A stretch of 64,000 nucleotides of DNA from Sphingosinicella flava (GTDB lineage Bacteria > Pseudomonadota > Alphaproteobacteria > Sphingomonadales > Sphingomonadaceae): assembly GCF_016025255.1 (NCBI RefSeq), contig NZ_CP065592.1, positions 2,126,122-2,190,121 of the forward strand, written 5' to 3'. Both the position numbers and the translations under genes were made by a program. A model generated the notes under the pieces. The model was not told the origin of the DNA and made no database searches. It was given only the letters and a program-made list of their open reading frames with translations. Below, one piece after another: positions 1 through 9,073 of this stretch (positions are counted from its first letter, which is position 1; each line of letters starts with the position of its first letter).

Positions 1-1
1 A

Positions 2-673
2 GCCCACGCGCGCGGAGCTCGAATCATGTCCCTTTGCTCCGGGATTTTCGTCCTCGCCGCCGCCGGGCTGCTCGATGGACGCCGCGCCACGACCCATTGG
101 CGATACGGTGCGCAGGTTGCAGCCCGCTATCCTGCCATTCGCCTCGAACCGGACGTGCTTTACGTCGACGAAGGCGACGTGCTGACATCGGCGGGCAGCG
201 CCGCGGGAATCGACCTTTGCCTGCATGTCGTAAGACGCGATTTCGGAGCCGCAGCTGCCAATATGGTCGCACGCCGCCTGGTCGTGCCGCCGCATCGCGA
301 CGGCGGACAGGCACAATATGTGGAAAGCCCGGTGCCCAGCGCGCACGAAAGCTCGCGCTTGTCGCCCCTGATCGGCCGAATGCGCGCCCGGCTGATCGAA
401 CCGCAAACGATCGCCATGCTAGCCGCTGAAGCAGGTATGAGCGAACGCACGTTTCTGAGGCGCTTCAAGGCGGCGACGGGAAATACGCCCGGAGAGTGGC
501 TGCTCGCCGAGCGCCTCAATCGCGCGAAGGCGTTGCTGGAGGAGACACGCCAGCCGGTGGACGCGGTCGCCAACGCTTGCGGTTTTGGATCGGCAGCGGC
601 CTTGCGTCATCATTTCCGGGCCCGGATGGGGGTGAGTCCCGCATCTTACCGGGCACGGTTCAGGCGTGTTTGA
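2..673 (+). CDS. GlxA/FtrA-family AraC-type transcriptional regulator (3' part)
   Basis: The reading frame is open to the left edge, so the start lies outside the window; 223 residues are visible. The first stretch (motif SLCSGIFVLAAAGLLDGR, then ATTHW) is the nucleophile-elbow region of the DJ-1/PfpI-like domain that GlxA-family regulators carry. The last 100 residues are an AraC-type double helix-turn-helix (MSERTFLRRFKAATG, then ACGFGSAAALRHHFR). In this family the N-terminal domain normally senses a small molecule and the C-terminal domain binds DNA. An ATG at 26 is internal to the conserved domain and is not the true start. The target genes cannot be read from what is visible. Confidence 0.88.
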   Translation, partial: AHARGARIMSLCSGIFVLAAAGLLDGRRATTHWRYGAQVAARYPAIRLEPDVLYVDEGDVLTSAGSAAGIDLCLHVVRRDFGAAAANMVARRLVVPPHRDGGQAQYVESPVPSAHESSRLSPLIGRMRARLIEPQTIAMLAAEAGMSERTFLRRFKAATGNTPGEWLLAERLNRAKALLEETRQPVDAVANACGFGSAAALRHHFRARMGVSPASYRARFRRV

Positions 674-694
674 AGGACCGCAGGGCAGCCTGCC

Positions 695-1399
695 CTATTG
701 CGCCTTGCCCTTTTCCTGACCGGCGCGGCCAGCGACGGACGGCGCGCCCTCGCCGCCGACATTGCCTTCCGGCTGCTTGGCGGCATCGCCTTCATTAAGG
801 ACGGGCTCGTCGGGCGCCTTGCCGGGGATCGCGTCCGACTTCTCGGCTGCGGCGGCTTCCGGCGATGCGGCCGGCGCGGCCGGGAGCGGCAGCGGCGAAT
901 CGCTCTGCTGGTTGAGATAGGCGATGAGGTTGGCGCGGTCTTCCGGTTTGGAAAGACCGGCGAAGGTCATCTTGGTGCCCGGGGCATAGCTTTTAGGGGA
1001 CTTGAGCCAGGCGTTCATGCTGTCCCAATCCCACACGCCCGGCACGCTCTTCAGCGCATCGGAATAAGCGAAGCCCGGAACGTGGCCGTGCGGCTTGCCC
1101 ATCGTGCCCCACAAATTCGGGCCGAGCGCGTTCGGGCCGCCCTTTTCGGCATTGTGGCAGGCCGCGCATTTCTTGAAGACATTGGCGCCCGCCGCCGGAT
1201 CGGCGCTGGCGAGATAGAAAGCGATCGGCTGTTCGGCCTCGCCGCCGCCCGCGCCTTCCTCGACGACGCCCTCGATCGGATAGCCCATCTTTTCCGGACG
1301 CTCGGAATGGAAGACCTCGCCGGTCACGATCGACGCGCCGAGAGCGACGATGCCCGCGCCCAGCACCCAGCCCGCAATGGTGTTCGTCCGATCGTCCAC
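695..1399 (-). CDS. membrane-anchored class I c-type cytochrome
   Basis: Protein of 234 residues with an N-terminal transmembrane anchor (NTIAGWVLGAGIVALGASIV), a cytochrome c domain at about residues 60-160 and an Ala/Pro/Glu-rich tail. The haem-binding CAACH motif is present, and the Met in GTKMTF is the expected sixth ligand. This is the CycM/cytochrome c552 type that shuttles electrons in the periplasm between the bc1 complex and a terminal oxidase. I chose the GTG at 1399 because GGAGG lies just upstream and the translation begins at the anchor. An in-frame ATG at 1597 would add residues overlapping nudC. It lies 65 bases after nudC on the same strand. Confidence 0.88.
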   Translation of the reverse strand: MDDRTNTIAGWVLGAGIVALGASIVTGEVFHSERPEKMGYPIEGVVEEGAGGGEAEQPIAFYLASADPAAGANVFKKCAACHNAEKGGPNALGPNLWGTMGKPHGHVPGFAYSDALKSVPGVWDWDSMNAWLKSPKSYAPGTKMTFAGLSKPEDRANLIAYLNQQSDSPLPLPAAPAASPEAAAAEKSDAIPGKAPDEPVLNEGDAAKQPEGNVGGEGAPSVAGRAGQEKGKAQ

Positions 1400-1464
1400 G
1401 TGCCAACCTCCAAGGGACCGCGGGGCCAGACAGGCCGCGCGAAGAATATGATGTGCGCGCTCCT

Positions 1465-2337
1465 TTAAGCGGCGGCGGCGCTCCCCGCAAGCCAGCGTAG
1501 AAACAAGGTGTGAGCGATGGCGAAGTGCGGCGGGGCGAGGAAAGGCGCATCGGCTTGCCCGGAAAGGGCGGCTTCGACCCCTGCCCGATCCACCCATTTC
1601 GCATCCTCAAGTTCGGTCGTATCGATGGTAATCGCGTCATCTCGCGCCGCGGCGATGCAGGCGATCATCAACGATCCGGGAAAGGGCCAGGGTTGGCTGG
1701 CGACGTAGCGGACGCCCGAAACCTCGATCCCGGCTTCCTCCTTCAGCTCGCGCGCGACGGCCTCCTCGATGGATTCGCCCGGCTCGACGAAACCCGCCAA
1801 TGCCGAATAGCGGCCGAACGGATATTGGGGCTGGCGGCCGACCAGCACGCGCCCCTCACATTCGGCGAGCATGATGACGACCGGATCGACACGGGGATAA
1901 TGTTCGGCGCCGCACCCGCCACATTTGCGTGCCCAGCCCGCGCGAAAGGGCACCGTCGGCGAACCGCAATTCGCGCAAAAGCCGTGGCGGCCGTGCCAAT
2001 TGATGAGGCTGCGCGCGACGCCCCACAGCGCCGCATCTTCCGGCGCCATCTCGCCCAGCATCTGAAAGAGCGCGGGCGGACGGGCCGCCGCGTCCGCAAT
2101 CGCCACCAGCGGCGCGAACACAGGGGCATCGCCGTCGAGGCCCAGAAACAGCAAGTCCGCGTCATGGGATAAAGCGTCCCAGACGAGGCGTCCCGCTTCA
2201 TCGAGCACCGGATCGACCCCGCTCAGGCGCAACAGGCGCGCCGCGCTATGGAGGCGAAGCGCGGCGATACGGCCCGGATCGAGGCGGAAGCGGTCGGCGC
2301 GGTCGAGCGGGGCGCCGGTAAAGCCGGGACGGATCAT
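1465..2337 (-). CDS. nudC: NAD+ diphosphatase NudC (Nudix hydrolase)
   Basis: Protein of 290 residues, the usual length for NudC. A zinc ribbon (CANC then CGGC, about residues 120-142) precedes a Nudix box at about residues 178-200 (GFVEPGES, then RELKEEAGI, with the REXXEE catalytic core). The SQPWPFP motif after the box is the NADH-pyrophosphatase signature (SQPWPFPxS). Family members hydrolyse NAD(H) to NMN(H) and AMP and remove NAD caps from RNA. The gene starts 4 bases after the mutY stop on the same strand, so the two are probably cotranscribed. Confidence 0.93.
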   Translation of the reverse strand: MIRPGFTGAPLDRADRFRLDPGRIAALRLHSAARLLRLSGVDPVLDEAGRLVWDALSHDADLLFLGLDGDAPVFAPLVAIADAAARPPALFQMLGEMAPEDAALWGVARSLINWHGRHGFCANCGSPTVPFRAGWARKCGGCGAEHYPRVDPVVIMLAECEGRVLVGRQPQYPFGRYSALAGFVEPGESIEEAVARELKEEAGIEVSGVRYVASQPWPFPGSLMIACIAAARDDAITIDTTELEDAKWVDRAGVEAALSGQADAPFLAPPHFAIAHTLFLRWLAGSAAAA

Positions 2338-2341
2338 GGGA

Positions 2342-3391
2342 TCAGGCCTCTTGCCGCGACAGCAAGGGCGGCTTCTTCCACGCCCGCCCCCGGGCGATCA
2401 GTTTGGCGAAGACGGTCGGCAGACCCGCTTCCTCCAACTGGGCGATGGGCCACCAGATGCCCTCGCCCGCCTCTCCTTCCGCGCACCGAAGGTGCAGGGT
2501 GAGCGCGAAATGGGTGAAGGCATGGTCGATGCTGCCGCCGTCCTGCCATTCCGCTTGCGCCGGCGCGCCGCTGCCCGCCCCGACCTTCTCTTCCCAGGCG
2601 CTTGACGGAAAGGCGAGCATGCCGCCCAATAATCCCTTGGCCGGGCGCCGCACGAGGAGCACGGCACCGTCCCGCTCCAGCCAATAAGCATGGCCGACGC
2701 GCCGGGGCTTGGCGACCTTGGGCGTCTTCACCGGATACCGCGCCGGATCGCCTTCGGCGCGCGCGGCGCACAAGGTCGCGAGCGGACAGAAGCCGCAAGC
2801 GGGTTTGCGCGGCGTGCAGATCGTGGCGCCAAGATCCATCATCGCCTGTGCGAAATCGCCGTTACGGCGCGCCGGGGTGATCGAATCGGTAAGATCGTAA
2901 AGCTTGGCTTTGGCCCCCGGCAACGGTTCCTTCACCGCGAACAGGCGGGCAACGACCCGCTCGACATTGCCGTCGACCACCACCGCGCGGCGGCCGAAGG
3001 CGATGGCGGCGACCGCGGCGGCGGTATAGCGGCCGACTCCCGGCAATTGCAGCAATTCCGCCTCGCTGTCTGGAAAGCGTCCGCCGTGCCGCGCGACGAT
3101 CGTGCGGGCGCAGGCGATCAGGTTGCGCGCGCGGGCATAATAGCCGAGCCCTGCCCAAGCCTTCATCACGTCCGCCTCGTCGGCTTCCGCCAAGGCGCGC
3201 ATGGTCGGCCAATAAGTGATGAACTTGTGGAAATAAGGGCCGACGGCCGCGACCGTCGTCTGCTGGAGCATGATTTCCGACAGCCAGACCCGATAGGGAT
3301 CGCTCGATTCGCCGGGCATCGCCCGCCATGGCAGGTCGCGCCTATTGGCATCGTACCAGGCAAGAAGCGCATTTGAAGCATCGACGAGCAC
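2342..3391 (-). CDS. mutY: A/G-specific adenine DNA glycosylase MutY
   Basis: Protein of 349 residues. The N-terminal glycosylase domain carries SEIMLQQTTV (catalytic Glu), the helix-hairpin-helix LPGVGRYTA and the conserved Asp in VDGNVERVVARLF. The four cysteines of the [4Fe-4S] cluster follow (CTPRKPACGFCPLATLC, spacing C-x6-C-x2-C-x5-C). The C-terminal 110 residues are the Nudix-like domain that recognises 8-oxoguanine. The enzyme removes adenine mispaired with 8-oxoG. It is divergent from the DciA-like gene with only 26 bases between the start codons, so the two promoters must overlap. Confidence 0.95.
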   Translation of the reverse strand: MLVDASNALLAWYDANRRDLPWRAMPGESSDPYRVWLSEIMLQQTTVAAVGPYFHKFITYWPTMRALAEADEADVMKAWAGLGYYARARNLIACARTIVARHGGRFPDSEAELLQLPGVGRYTAAAVAAIAFGRRAVVVDGNVERVVARLFAVKEPLPGAKAKLYDLTDSITPARRNGDFAQAMMDLGATICTPRKPACGFCPLATLCAARAEGDPARYPVKTPKVAKPRRVGHAYWLERDGAVLLVRRPAKGLLGGMLAFPSSAWEEKVGAGSGAPAQAEWQDGGSIDHAFTHFALTLHLRCAEGEAGEGIWWPIAQLEEAGLPTVFAKLIARGRAWKKPPLLSRQEA

Positions 3392-3417
3392 GCCCCGCCT
3401 ATGCCATGCTTGGCGCC

Positions 3418-3984
3418 ATGACGAAATCGGGCGGGACGATTCACGGCCAGAAAAAGGATGCGCCGCGCACGGGAAGACCCCGCGCGGTGTCCGATCTCGT
3501 GCCCGACATCGGCCGCGCGGCGTTCCGCCGCTTCGGTTTCGTCCAATCGTCCATCGTGACGCGATGGCGGGAAATCGTCGGCGAACGCTATGCCGCCGTG
3601 TCCTCGCCCGAATCGATCCGCTTCCCGCCCGGCCGCAAGTCGGCCGGAACGTTGCACCTTGCCGTAGAGGGCGCGCATGCCCCGATGATGCAGCATATCG
3701 CGCCCGTCATCATCGAACGGGTCAACCGCTTCTTCGGCTATCCCGCCGTCGAACGGGTGCAGTTCAAGCAAGGCAGGGTTCAGGCGCGCGACGGCAAGGC
3801 GCGGGCCGCGCTGCCCTCGCTCCGCCCGCTGCCGCAGGCGATGAGCGATTCGGTGCGCGATATCGGCGATCCGGAGCTTCGCGCCGTCCTCGAAGCCCTT
3901 GCGCGCGGCGTCGCGGCAGGGGAAGGACCGGCGGTCGTGACATCCATCCCGGTCATCGGGACAATAGGAGACAGAAAGCAATGA
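3418..3984 (+). CDS. DciA/DUF721-domain protein
   Basis: Protein of 188 residues with an N-terminal DUF721 (DciA-like) domain at about residues 25-120 (VSDLVPDIGRAAFRRFGF, WREIVGERYAAVSSPESIRF). DciA proteins of DnaC-less bacteria help load the replicative helicase DnaB; the role here is inferred from the family. The C-terminal part is alphaproteobacterial and of unknown function. The ATG at 3418 sits just before the conserved region; an upstream in-frame extension would overlap the mutY promoter. The stop overlaps the start of the next gene by 4 bases (ATGA), so it begins a four-gene operon ending in smc. Confidence 0.8.
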   Translation: MTKSGGTIHGQKKDAPRTGRPRAVSDLVPDIGRAAFRRFGFVQSSIVTRWREIVGERYAAVSSPESIRFPPGRKSAGTLHLAVEGAHAPMMQHIAPVIIERVNRFFGYPAVERVQFKQGRVQARDGKARAALPSLRPLPQAMSDSVRDIGDPELRAVLEALARGVAAGEGPAVVTSIPVIGTIGDRKQ

Positions 3985-4739
3985 AGGCAGTCTATTTCGG
4001 CGGCGCGGCAGCTTTGATCCTCGCGCTCACCGCGTGCGGCGGTACAGGGGATAGCGGCAACGGAAGCGCTTCTTCCGCCGATCTCAATGCACCGCTCGAG
4101 CAGATTGCGGCCCCGAATGGCGGCGATTGGACCCAGGTTGTCGAGCAAACGCCGGAAGGCGGTTTCCGCATGGGCAATCCGAACGCGCCGGTAAAGCTGG
4201 TCGAGCTCGGATCGCTGACCTGCAGCCACTGTGCCGCTTTTTCCGAAGAAGGTGCGCCGCAGCTTGAAAACGAATATGTGAAATCGGGTCAGGTGAGCTT
4301 CGAATTCCGCAATTTCGTGCGCGATCCGCTCGACATCGCGGCGGCGCTCCTGACGCGCTGCGGCGGCGCCACGCCGTTCTTCAAGATCACCGATCAGATG
4401 TTCGCGGCGCAGGCGCAATATATGCAGCGCGCCGGTGCGCTCGACGCCGCCACGCAGCAGCGGCTGCAGGCGCTTCCGCAGCAGCAATTGCCCGCCGAAT
4501 ATGCGCGCGCCGCCGGCCTCGTCGATTTCGTCAAGATGCGCGGCGTTCCCGAATCGAAGGCCAATGCCTGCCTCGCCGACCAGGCGGAGATGCAGAAATT
4601 GGTATCGATCGTGAATACGGCGAATGCCCAATATCCGGGCATCCCGGGTACGCCGGCCTTCATCATCAATGGCAATCTGGTGCCCGACGCCGCGTCCTGG
4701 GAGCAGTTGGAGCCGGCGCTTCGCGAGGCGCTGAAATGA
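3981..4739 (+). CDS. DsbA-like thioredoxin-domain lipoprotein (paralogue 1)
   Basis: Protein of 252 residues with a lipoprotein signal peptide (lipobox LTAC, Cys about 16), a short Ser/Gly-rich linker and a DsbA/DSBA-like thioredoxin fold (family Thioredoxin_4). The active site is CSHC in LGSLTCSHCAAF, and the cis-proline loop is GTPAF near the C terminus. It should act in the periplasm as a disulphide oxidase or isomerase anchored to a membrane. Start and stop both overlap the neighbouring genes by 4 bases, so translation is coupled. About half its residues match the next gene, so the pair arose by tandem duplication. Confidence 0.88.
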   Translation: MKAVYFGGAAALILALTACGGTGDSGNGSASSADLNAPLEQIAAPNGGDWTQVVEQTPEGGFRMGNPNAPVKLVELGSLTCSHCAAFSEEGAPQLENEYVKSGQVSFEFRNFVRDPLDIAAALLTRCGGATPFFKITDQMFAAQAQYMQRAGALDAATQQRLQALPQQQLPAEYARAAGLVDFVKMRGVPESKANACLADQAEMQKLVSIVNTANAQYPGIPGTPAFIINGNLVPDAASWEQLEPALREALK

Positions 4740-5434
4740 AGCATGCGCGCATCGTCGCGGCGATCGGCCTTGCCGCCTTCGCCCACGCTTCGGCGCCCGC
4801 ACAGGCGCCGAAGGCCGCCGCGGCACGGGACTGGTCCCGCGCAGTGGCGGCAACGCCGGAGGGCGGCTTTCGCGTCGGCAATCCCAATGCGACGGTGAAA
4901 GTGGTCGAATATGGTTCGCTCACTTGCGGCCATTGCGCGCATTTCGCTGAAGAGGGCTACCCGAAGCTCCTTCAAGACTATGTGAAGACCGGGCGCGTCA
5001 GCTTCGAATTCCGCAACTATATTCGCGATCCGTTCGACGCTGTCGCCGCGCTCCTCAGCCGCTGCGCCGGGACCGGCGACTATTTCGCGGCGACCGACGC
5101 GATGTTCGCGGCGCAAAGCCAATGGATCGGCAAGCTGCAGGCCTTGCCCGCGGCGGAGCGCCAGCGCATGGTCCAGCTTTCGCCCGCCGAAGGGTTTCCG
5201 CAAATTGCCGCCGCGTCCGGCCTCGCGCCGATCGCCGCGAAACACGGCGTGACGGCGGCAAAGGCCAAAACCTGCCTCACCGATAGGGCGCGGCTGGAGA
5301 CGCTTCTGACCCTGCGCCAGAAGGCAATCGAAACCTACAATCTGGAATATACGCCGACCTTCCTGATCAACGGGAAGAAGGTGGATGCGGACGGCTGGGC
5401 TCGACTGGAGCCGCTCCTGAAGCCGGGCGGCTGA
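4736..5434 (+). CDS. DsbA-like periplasmic thioredoxin-domain protein (paralogue 2)
   Basis: Protein of 232 residues with a cleavable signal peptide (about 22 residues, AFAHASAPAQA) but no lipobox cysteine, unlike its upstream paralogue. The thioredoxin fold has a CGHC active site (YGSLTCGHCAHF) and a YTPTF cis-proline loop. Blocks such as EGGFR.GNPNA..K, VSFEFRN and AAALL.RC are shared with paralogue 1. It is therefore likely the soluble partner of a membrane-bound and free thiol oxidase pair. It is followed 19 bases later by smc. The link with smc is genomic order only; no functional connection can be read. Confidence 0.88.
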   Translation: MKHARIVAAIGLAAFAHASAPAQAPKAAAARDWSRAVAATPEGGFRVGNPNATVKVVEYGSLTCGHCAHFAEEGYPKLLQDYVKTGRVSFEFRNYIRDPFDAVAALLSRCAGTGDYFAATDAMFAAQSQWIGKLQALPAAERQRMVQLSPAEGFPQIAAASGLAPIAAKHGVTAAKAKTCLTDRARLETLLTLRQKAIETYNLEYTPTFLINGKKVDADGWARLEPLLKPGG

Positions 5435-5453
5435 TCCGGCGGCGGGGGCGGCT

Positions 5454-8400
5454 GTGCAGATCAAGCGGATCAAGCTGTCAGGCTTTAAAAGCTTCGTCGA
5501 ACCCGCCGAACTGCGCATCGAACCCGGCCTGACCGGCGTCGTCGGCCCCAACGGGTGCGGCAAATCCAACGTCCTTGAGGCCATCCGCTGGGTCATGGGG
5601 GAATCGAGCCCCAAATCCATGCGCGGATCCGGAATGGAGGACGTGATCTTTGCCGGCACCGCTTCGCGCCCGGCACGCGATTTCGCCGAAGTGACCTTGC
5701 TCGTCGACGGCGCGGCGCAGCATGGCGGCGAGGTCGAGGTCACGCGCCGGATCGAGCGCGGCGCGGGCTCCGCTTATCGCCTGAATGGCAAGGACGTCCG
5801 GGCCAAGGACGTCGGCCTGCTCTTCGCGGACGCCGCGACCGGCGCCCATTCCCCCGCGCTCGTCAGCCAGAACCGGATCGGCGCGATCATCGCCGCCAAG
5901 CCTGCCGAACGGCGCCAGATGCTGGAGGAGGCGGCGGGCATCGCCGGTCTCCACGTCCGCCGCAAGGATGCCGAACAAAAACTCCGCGCCGCCGAAGCCA
6001 ATCTTTCCCGGCTGGACGAATTGCTCGGCGACATGGAGCAGCGGGCGGCCAGCCTCAAGCGCCAGGCGCGCGCGGCGGAGCGCTATCGCAAGCTGTCCGA
6101 GGAGATTCGCACCGCCGAAGGGCGCCTGATCTTCGCCCGCTGGCGAGAAGCCGCGCGCGCGGCGGAAGCGGCGAAGGCGGAGGCCGATGCCGCCATCGCG
6201 GCCGTCGAGAAAACGGCGGAGGCGCAGCGCGGCGCGGCCGCTTATCAGGCGCAGGCCGCCGCCCTGCTCGCCCAGCGGCGCAAGGCGGCGCTTCACTTGC
6301 GGGATGAGGCGACGACGCTGGGCCATAAGCTCGTCGCGCTCCGCGCCGAGCGGGATCAGGTCGGCCGCCGCATCGCCGATCTCGCCAGCCGCCAGGCCAC
6401 TCTGGCCGCCGACCGGGCGCGCGAGGCGGCGCTTGGCGAGGATGCCCGCAATGCACTTGCCCGGCTGGCCGAAGAAATCGAAAGTCTCACCTCGCGCATC
6501 GCCGAAACGGAAGCAGCGCGATCGACGATCGACGAGCGCAGCATCGCCCTGGAAGATGCCGCGCGCGAGGCCGAGGCCATGCTTGGGCGGGCGCGGGCCG
6601 AGCAGGCGGGCGAACAAGCCGAGGCACGGGTGGCGGGCGCAGCGCTTCAAGCCGCCCGCGCCAGGCGCGCGCGTGCCGACGATGAGGTTGCCCGGCTGCA
6701 TGCACAAATGGTCGAGCTGGGTGATGAAGCGCCGCTCGTCGAGCAGCGCCGCGCCGCGCGCGAGAAGCGAGCGAAAGCGGAAGAGGCCTTGAAAGCCGCC
6801 GCAACGCGCATCGCCGAGGCTGAAGCCGCGCGCCAGAAGGCCGCCACGCGCCGCGACGAAGCGGAGAGCGACGCCGCCGCGGCGAGGGCCACGCTCGCGG
6901 CTCTGGAAGCGGAAGCCCGCGCGCTCGCAAAGGCTGTCGAGACATCGGCTGGAGACAAAATTCTCGATCGGATGAAAGCGGCTCCGGGCTATGAGCGGGC
7001 GCTGGCCGCCGCGCTCGGCGACGATTTGGAGGCCGGCCTCTCCCAGGGAGCGCGACGTTGGGCCGGCGCGGATCCGCAGCCGCATGATCCGGCACTCCCT
7101 GCAGGGTGCATGCTTTTGGCGCAGCAGGTGGAGGCGCCCGCCGCGCTCCGCCGCCGCCTCGCCCAGATCGGCGTCGTCGACCGCGACGATGGCAGCCTAC
7201 CCCTCGCCGTCGGCCAGAGGCTGGTGACGCGAGACGGCCGGATGCGCCGCTGGGACGGCTTCGTGACCGAAGGCGTCGGCGCCGCGGCGGCGGAGCGGCT
7301 GATCCGGGTCAATCGCCTCGCCGAGATCGAGGCGGCGCTTCCGGCCGCCCGGACCTGCGTCGCGGGCGCCCAGGAAAGAACCGCGGCGGCGCTGGCCGCG
7401 ATGGAGGCGGCGCATGAGGCGATGGGCGCGGCGCGCCGCGCGGAAACCGAGGCAGGCGCGACCATCCGCCAGGCGGGACAGGAAGAGGATGCCGCGAATG
7501 TCGCGATCGAGCGGCTGGCGGTGCGCCGCACCGGCTTGGTCGAGCGCTTGGCCTTGGCCGAAGCGGATCAGGCGGAAAGCCGGGCTGGTGTCGAAGCAGC
7601 CGAGATCGTGGTCGCCGCCCTTCCCGATTCCGATGCTACGGAAGCGCGCGTTGCGCAGCTGCGCAATGCGGCCGAAAAAGCGCAAGCCGCGCTCGCCGAT
7701 ATCCGTGCGGAAGCAGCGACCCATGCCCGCGCGATGAGCGCCGACCGCCAGCGCATCGATGCGGCGCGCAAGGAAAGCGCCGATTGGAGCGAGCGGGCTG
7801 CCCAGGCGGAAAGACGTCAAGCGGATATGGGCCGCCGGATCGTCGAGGCCGAAACCGAGGCCGCGCTGCTCGCCGATGCGCCGGACCGGTTGGAGGGCGA
7901 ACTTGAGAGGCTGGACAAACGCCATGAAGAAGCGCGCGCCGCCGCCGACGCCGCCATGGCCGGAGAGCGCGAGGCGGAGGCTGCGCTACGGGAGACCGAG
8001 CAACGGCTGACCGACGTCGGCGAGGCGTTGTCCATCGCCCGCGAAGCCCGCGCCGGGGCTGTCGCGCGGCATGAAAATCATGAGATGCGCCGGGTTGAAA
8101 TGGGCCGCATTTCCGGCGAGCGTTTCGAATGCCCTCCGCCCCTCCTCCCCGAAAAGGCCGGGTTCGATGAAGGCACCATCAAGGCGGTCGCGCACGAATC
8201 CGCCGATCTCGATCGCCTGACCTTGGATCGCGAACGGATCGGTCCGGTCAATCTCATCGCCGAGCAGGAATTGATGGAATTGGAGGAAGGCCGCACCTCA
8301 TCCGCCGCCGAACGAGAGGAATTGGGCCTTGCCATCAACCGCCTGCGCGGATCGATCGGCAGCCTCAATCGCGAGGGCCGCGTCCGCCTGATCGCCGCGT

Positions 8401-8864
8401 TCGAAGCGGTGAACGGCCATTTCCAAAGCCTGTTCACGACCTTGTTCGAAGGCGGCAGCGCGCATCTGGACCTTATCGATTCCGACGATCCGCTGGAGGC
8501 GGGACTGGAAATCATGGCCCAGCCGCCGGGCAAGAAATTGTCGGCGCTGACTCTCTTGTCGGGCGGCGAACAGGCGTTGACGGCGGTGGCCCTGATCTTT
8601 GCCCTGTTCCTCACCAATCCCGCGCCGATCTGCGTGCTGGACGAGGTCGACGCACCGCTGGACGACGCGAATATCGAACGCTTCTGCGACCTTCTCGACC
8701 GCATGACGCGGGAAACCGATACGCGTTATCTGATCGTCACCCACAATGCGGTGACGATGAGCCGCATGCACCGCCTGTTCGGAGTCACCATGATCGAACG
8801 GGGGGTGAGCCGCCTCGTCAGTGTCGATCTTGGGGGCGCGGAGAAATTACTGGCCGCGGAATGA
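5454..8864 (+). CDS. smc: chromosome segregation protein SMC
   Basis: Protein of 1136 residues, normal for bacterial Smc. The N-terminal ATPase half has Walker A GPNGCGKSN (residues 31-39). Long Ala/Glu/Arg-rich coiled coils flank a hinge at about residues 500-625. The C-terminal half has the ABC signature LLSGGEQAL (about 1035) and Walker B CVLDEVDAPLDD (about 1060). Smc condenses and resolves chromosomes with ScpA and ScpB, neither of which is in the window. The start is GTG at 5454, directly before the conserved QIKRIKLSGFKSF. It ends the DciA-Dsb-Dsb operon and runs convergently into aroC. Confidence 0.97.
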   Translation: MQIKRIKLSGFKSFVEPAELRIEPGLTGVVGPNGCGKSNVLEAIRWVMGESSPKSMRGSGMEDVIFAGTASRPARDFAEVTLLVDGAAQHGGEVEVTRRIERGAGSAYRLNGKDVRAKDVGLLFADAATGAHSPALVSQNRIGAIIAAKPAERRQMLEEAAGIAGLHVRRKDAEQKLRAAEANLSRLDELLGDMEQRAASLKRQARAAERYRKLSEEIRTAEGRLIFARWREAARAAEAAKAEADAAIAAVEKTAEAQRGAAAYQAQAAALLAQRRKAALHLRDEATTLGHKLVALRAERDQVGRRIADLASRQATLAADRAREAALGEDARNALARLAEEIESLTSRIAETEAARSTIDERSIALEDAAREAEAMLGRARAEQAGEQAEARVAGAALQAARARRARADDEVARLHAQMVELGDEAPLVEQRRAAREKRAKAEEALKAAATRIAEAEAARQKAATRRDEAESDAAAARATLAALEAEARALAKAVETSAGDKILDRMKAAPGYERALAAALGDDLEAGLSQGARRWAGADPQPHDPALPAGCMLLAQQVEAPAALRRRLAQIGVVDRDDGSLPLAVGQRLVTRDGRMRRWDGFVTEGVGAAAAERLIRVNRLAEIEAALPAARTCVAGAQERTAAALAAMEAAHEAMGAARRAETEAGATIRQAGQEEDAANVAIERLAVRRTGLVERLALAEADQAESRAGVEAAEIVVAALPDSDATEARVAQLRNAAEKAQAALADIRAEAATHARAMSADRQRIDAARKESADWSERAAQAERRQADMGRRIVEAETEAALLADAPDRLEGELERLDKRHEEARAAADAAMAGEREAEAALRETEQRLTDVGEALSIAREARAGAVARHENHEMRRVEMGRISGERFECPPPLLPEKAGFDEGTIKAVAHESADLDRLTLDRERIGPVNLIAEQELMELEEGRTSSAAEREELGLAINRLRGSIGSLNREGRVRLIAAFEAVNGHFQSLFTTLFEGGSAHLDLIDSDDPLEAGLEIMAQPPGKKLSALTLLSGGEQALTAVALIFALFLTNPAPICVLDEVDAPLDDANIERFCDLLDRMTRETDTRYLIVTHNAVTMSRMHRLFGVTMIERGVSRLVSVDLGGAEKLLAAE

Positions 8865-8878
8865 CCTCTCTAGGCGCT

Positions 8879-8993
8879 GGTTGGGTGGGGGTGATGTTTC
8901 CGGAAGGATTGTGCTCCACGTCGTAGATCACCCCCACCCGACCTCCCCCATCAAGGGGGAGGGAGGTAGGGAGATTCCAGCTTTCGCTGGAAT
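8879..8993. repeat. palindromic intergenic block between convergent smc and aroC
   Basis: Three hairpins in a row. A 17-bp inverted repeat with one mismatch has arms at 8879-8895 and 8927-8943 (arm core GGGTGGGGGTGAT). CCTCCCCC/GGGGGAGG lies at 8942-8962, and ATTCCAGC-TTTC-GCTGGAAT at 8974-8993. The block sits between two converging genes, where it could end transcription from both sides, although no T-run follows. Similar hairpin blocks lie between other converging pairs in the window. Confidence 0.6.
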
Positions 8994-9073
8994 GACGCGA
9001 AAGGCGAAGGATGTGCGGGCCGTCTCGACCGTTCAACCGCGCTAGAAGATGCCCTGCACCAATCTGCCCGCGA

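Noticed and set aside
26-673. A complete AraC regulator starting at ATG 26
   Set aside because: The conserved DJ-1-like domain continues upstream of this ATG to the window edge, so the true start is outside.
2248-3376. Plus-strand frames over nudC and mutY, and other long antisense frames across the window
   Set aside because: They are antisense shadows of well-defined genes in GC-rich DNA, without domains or ribosome binding sites.
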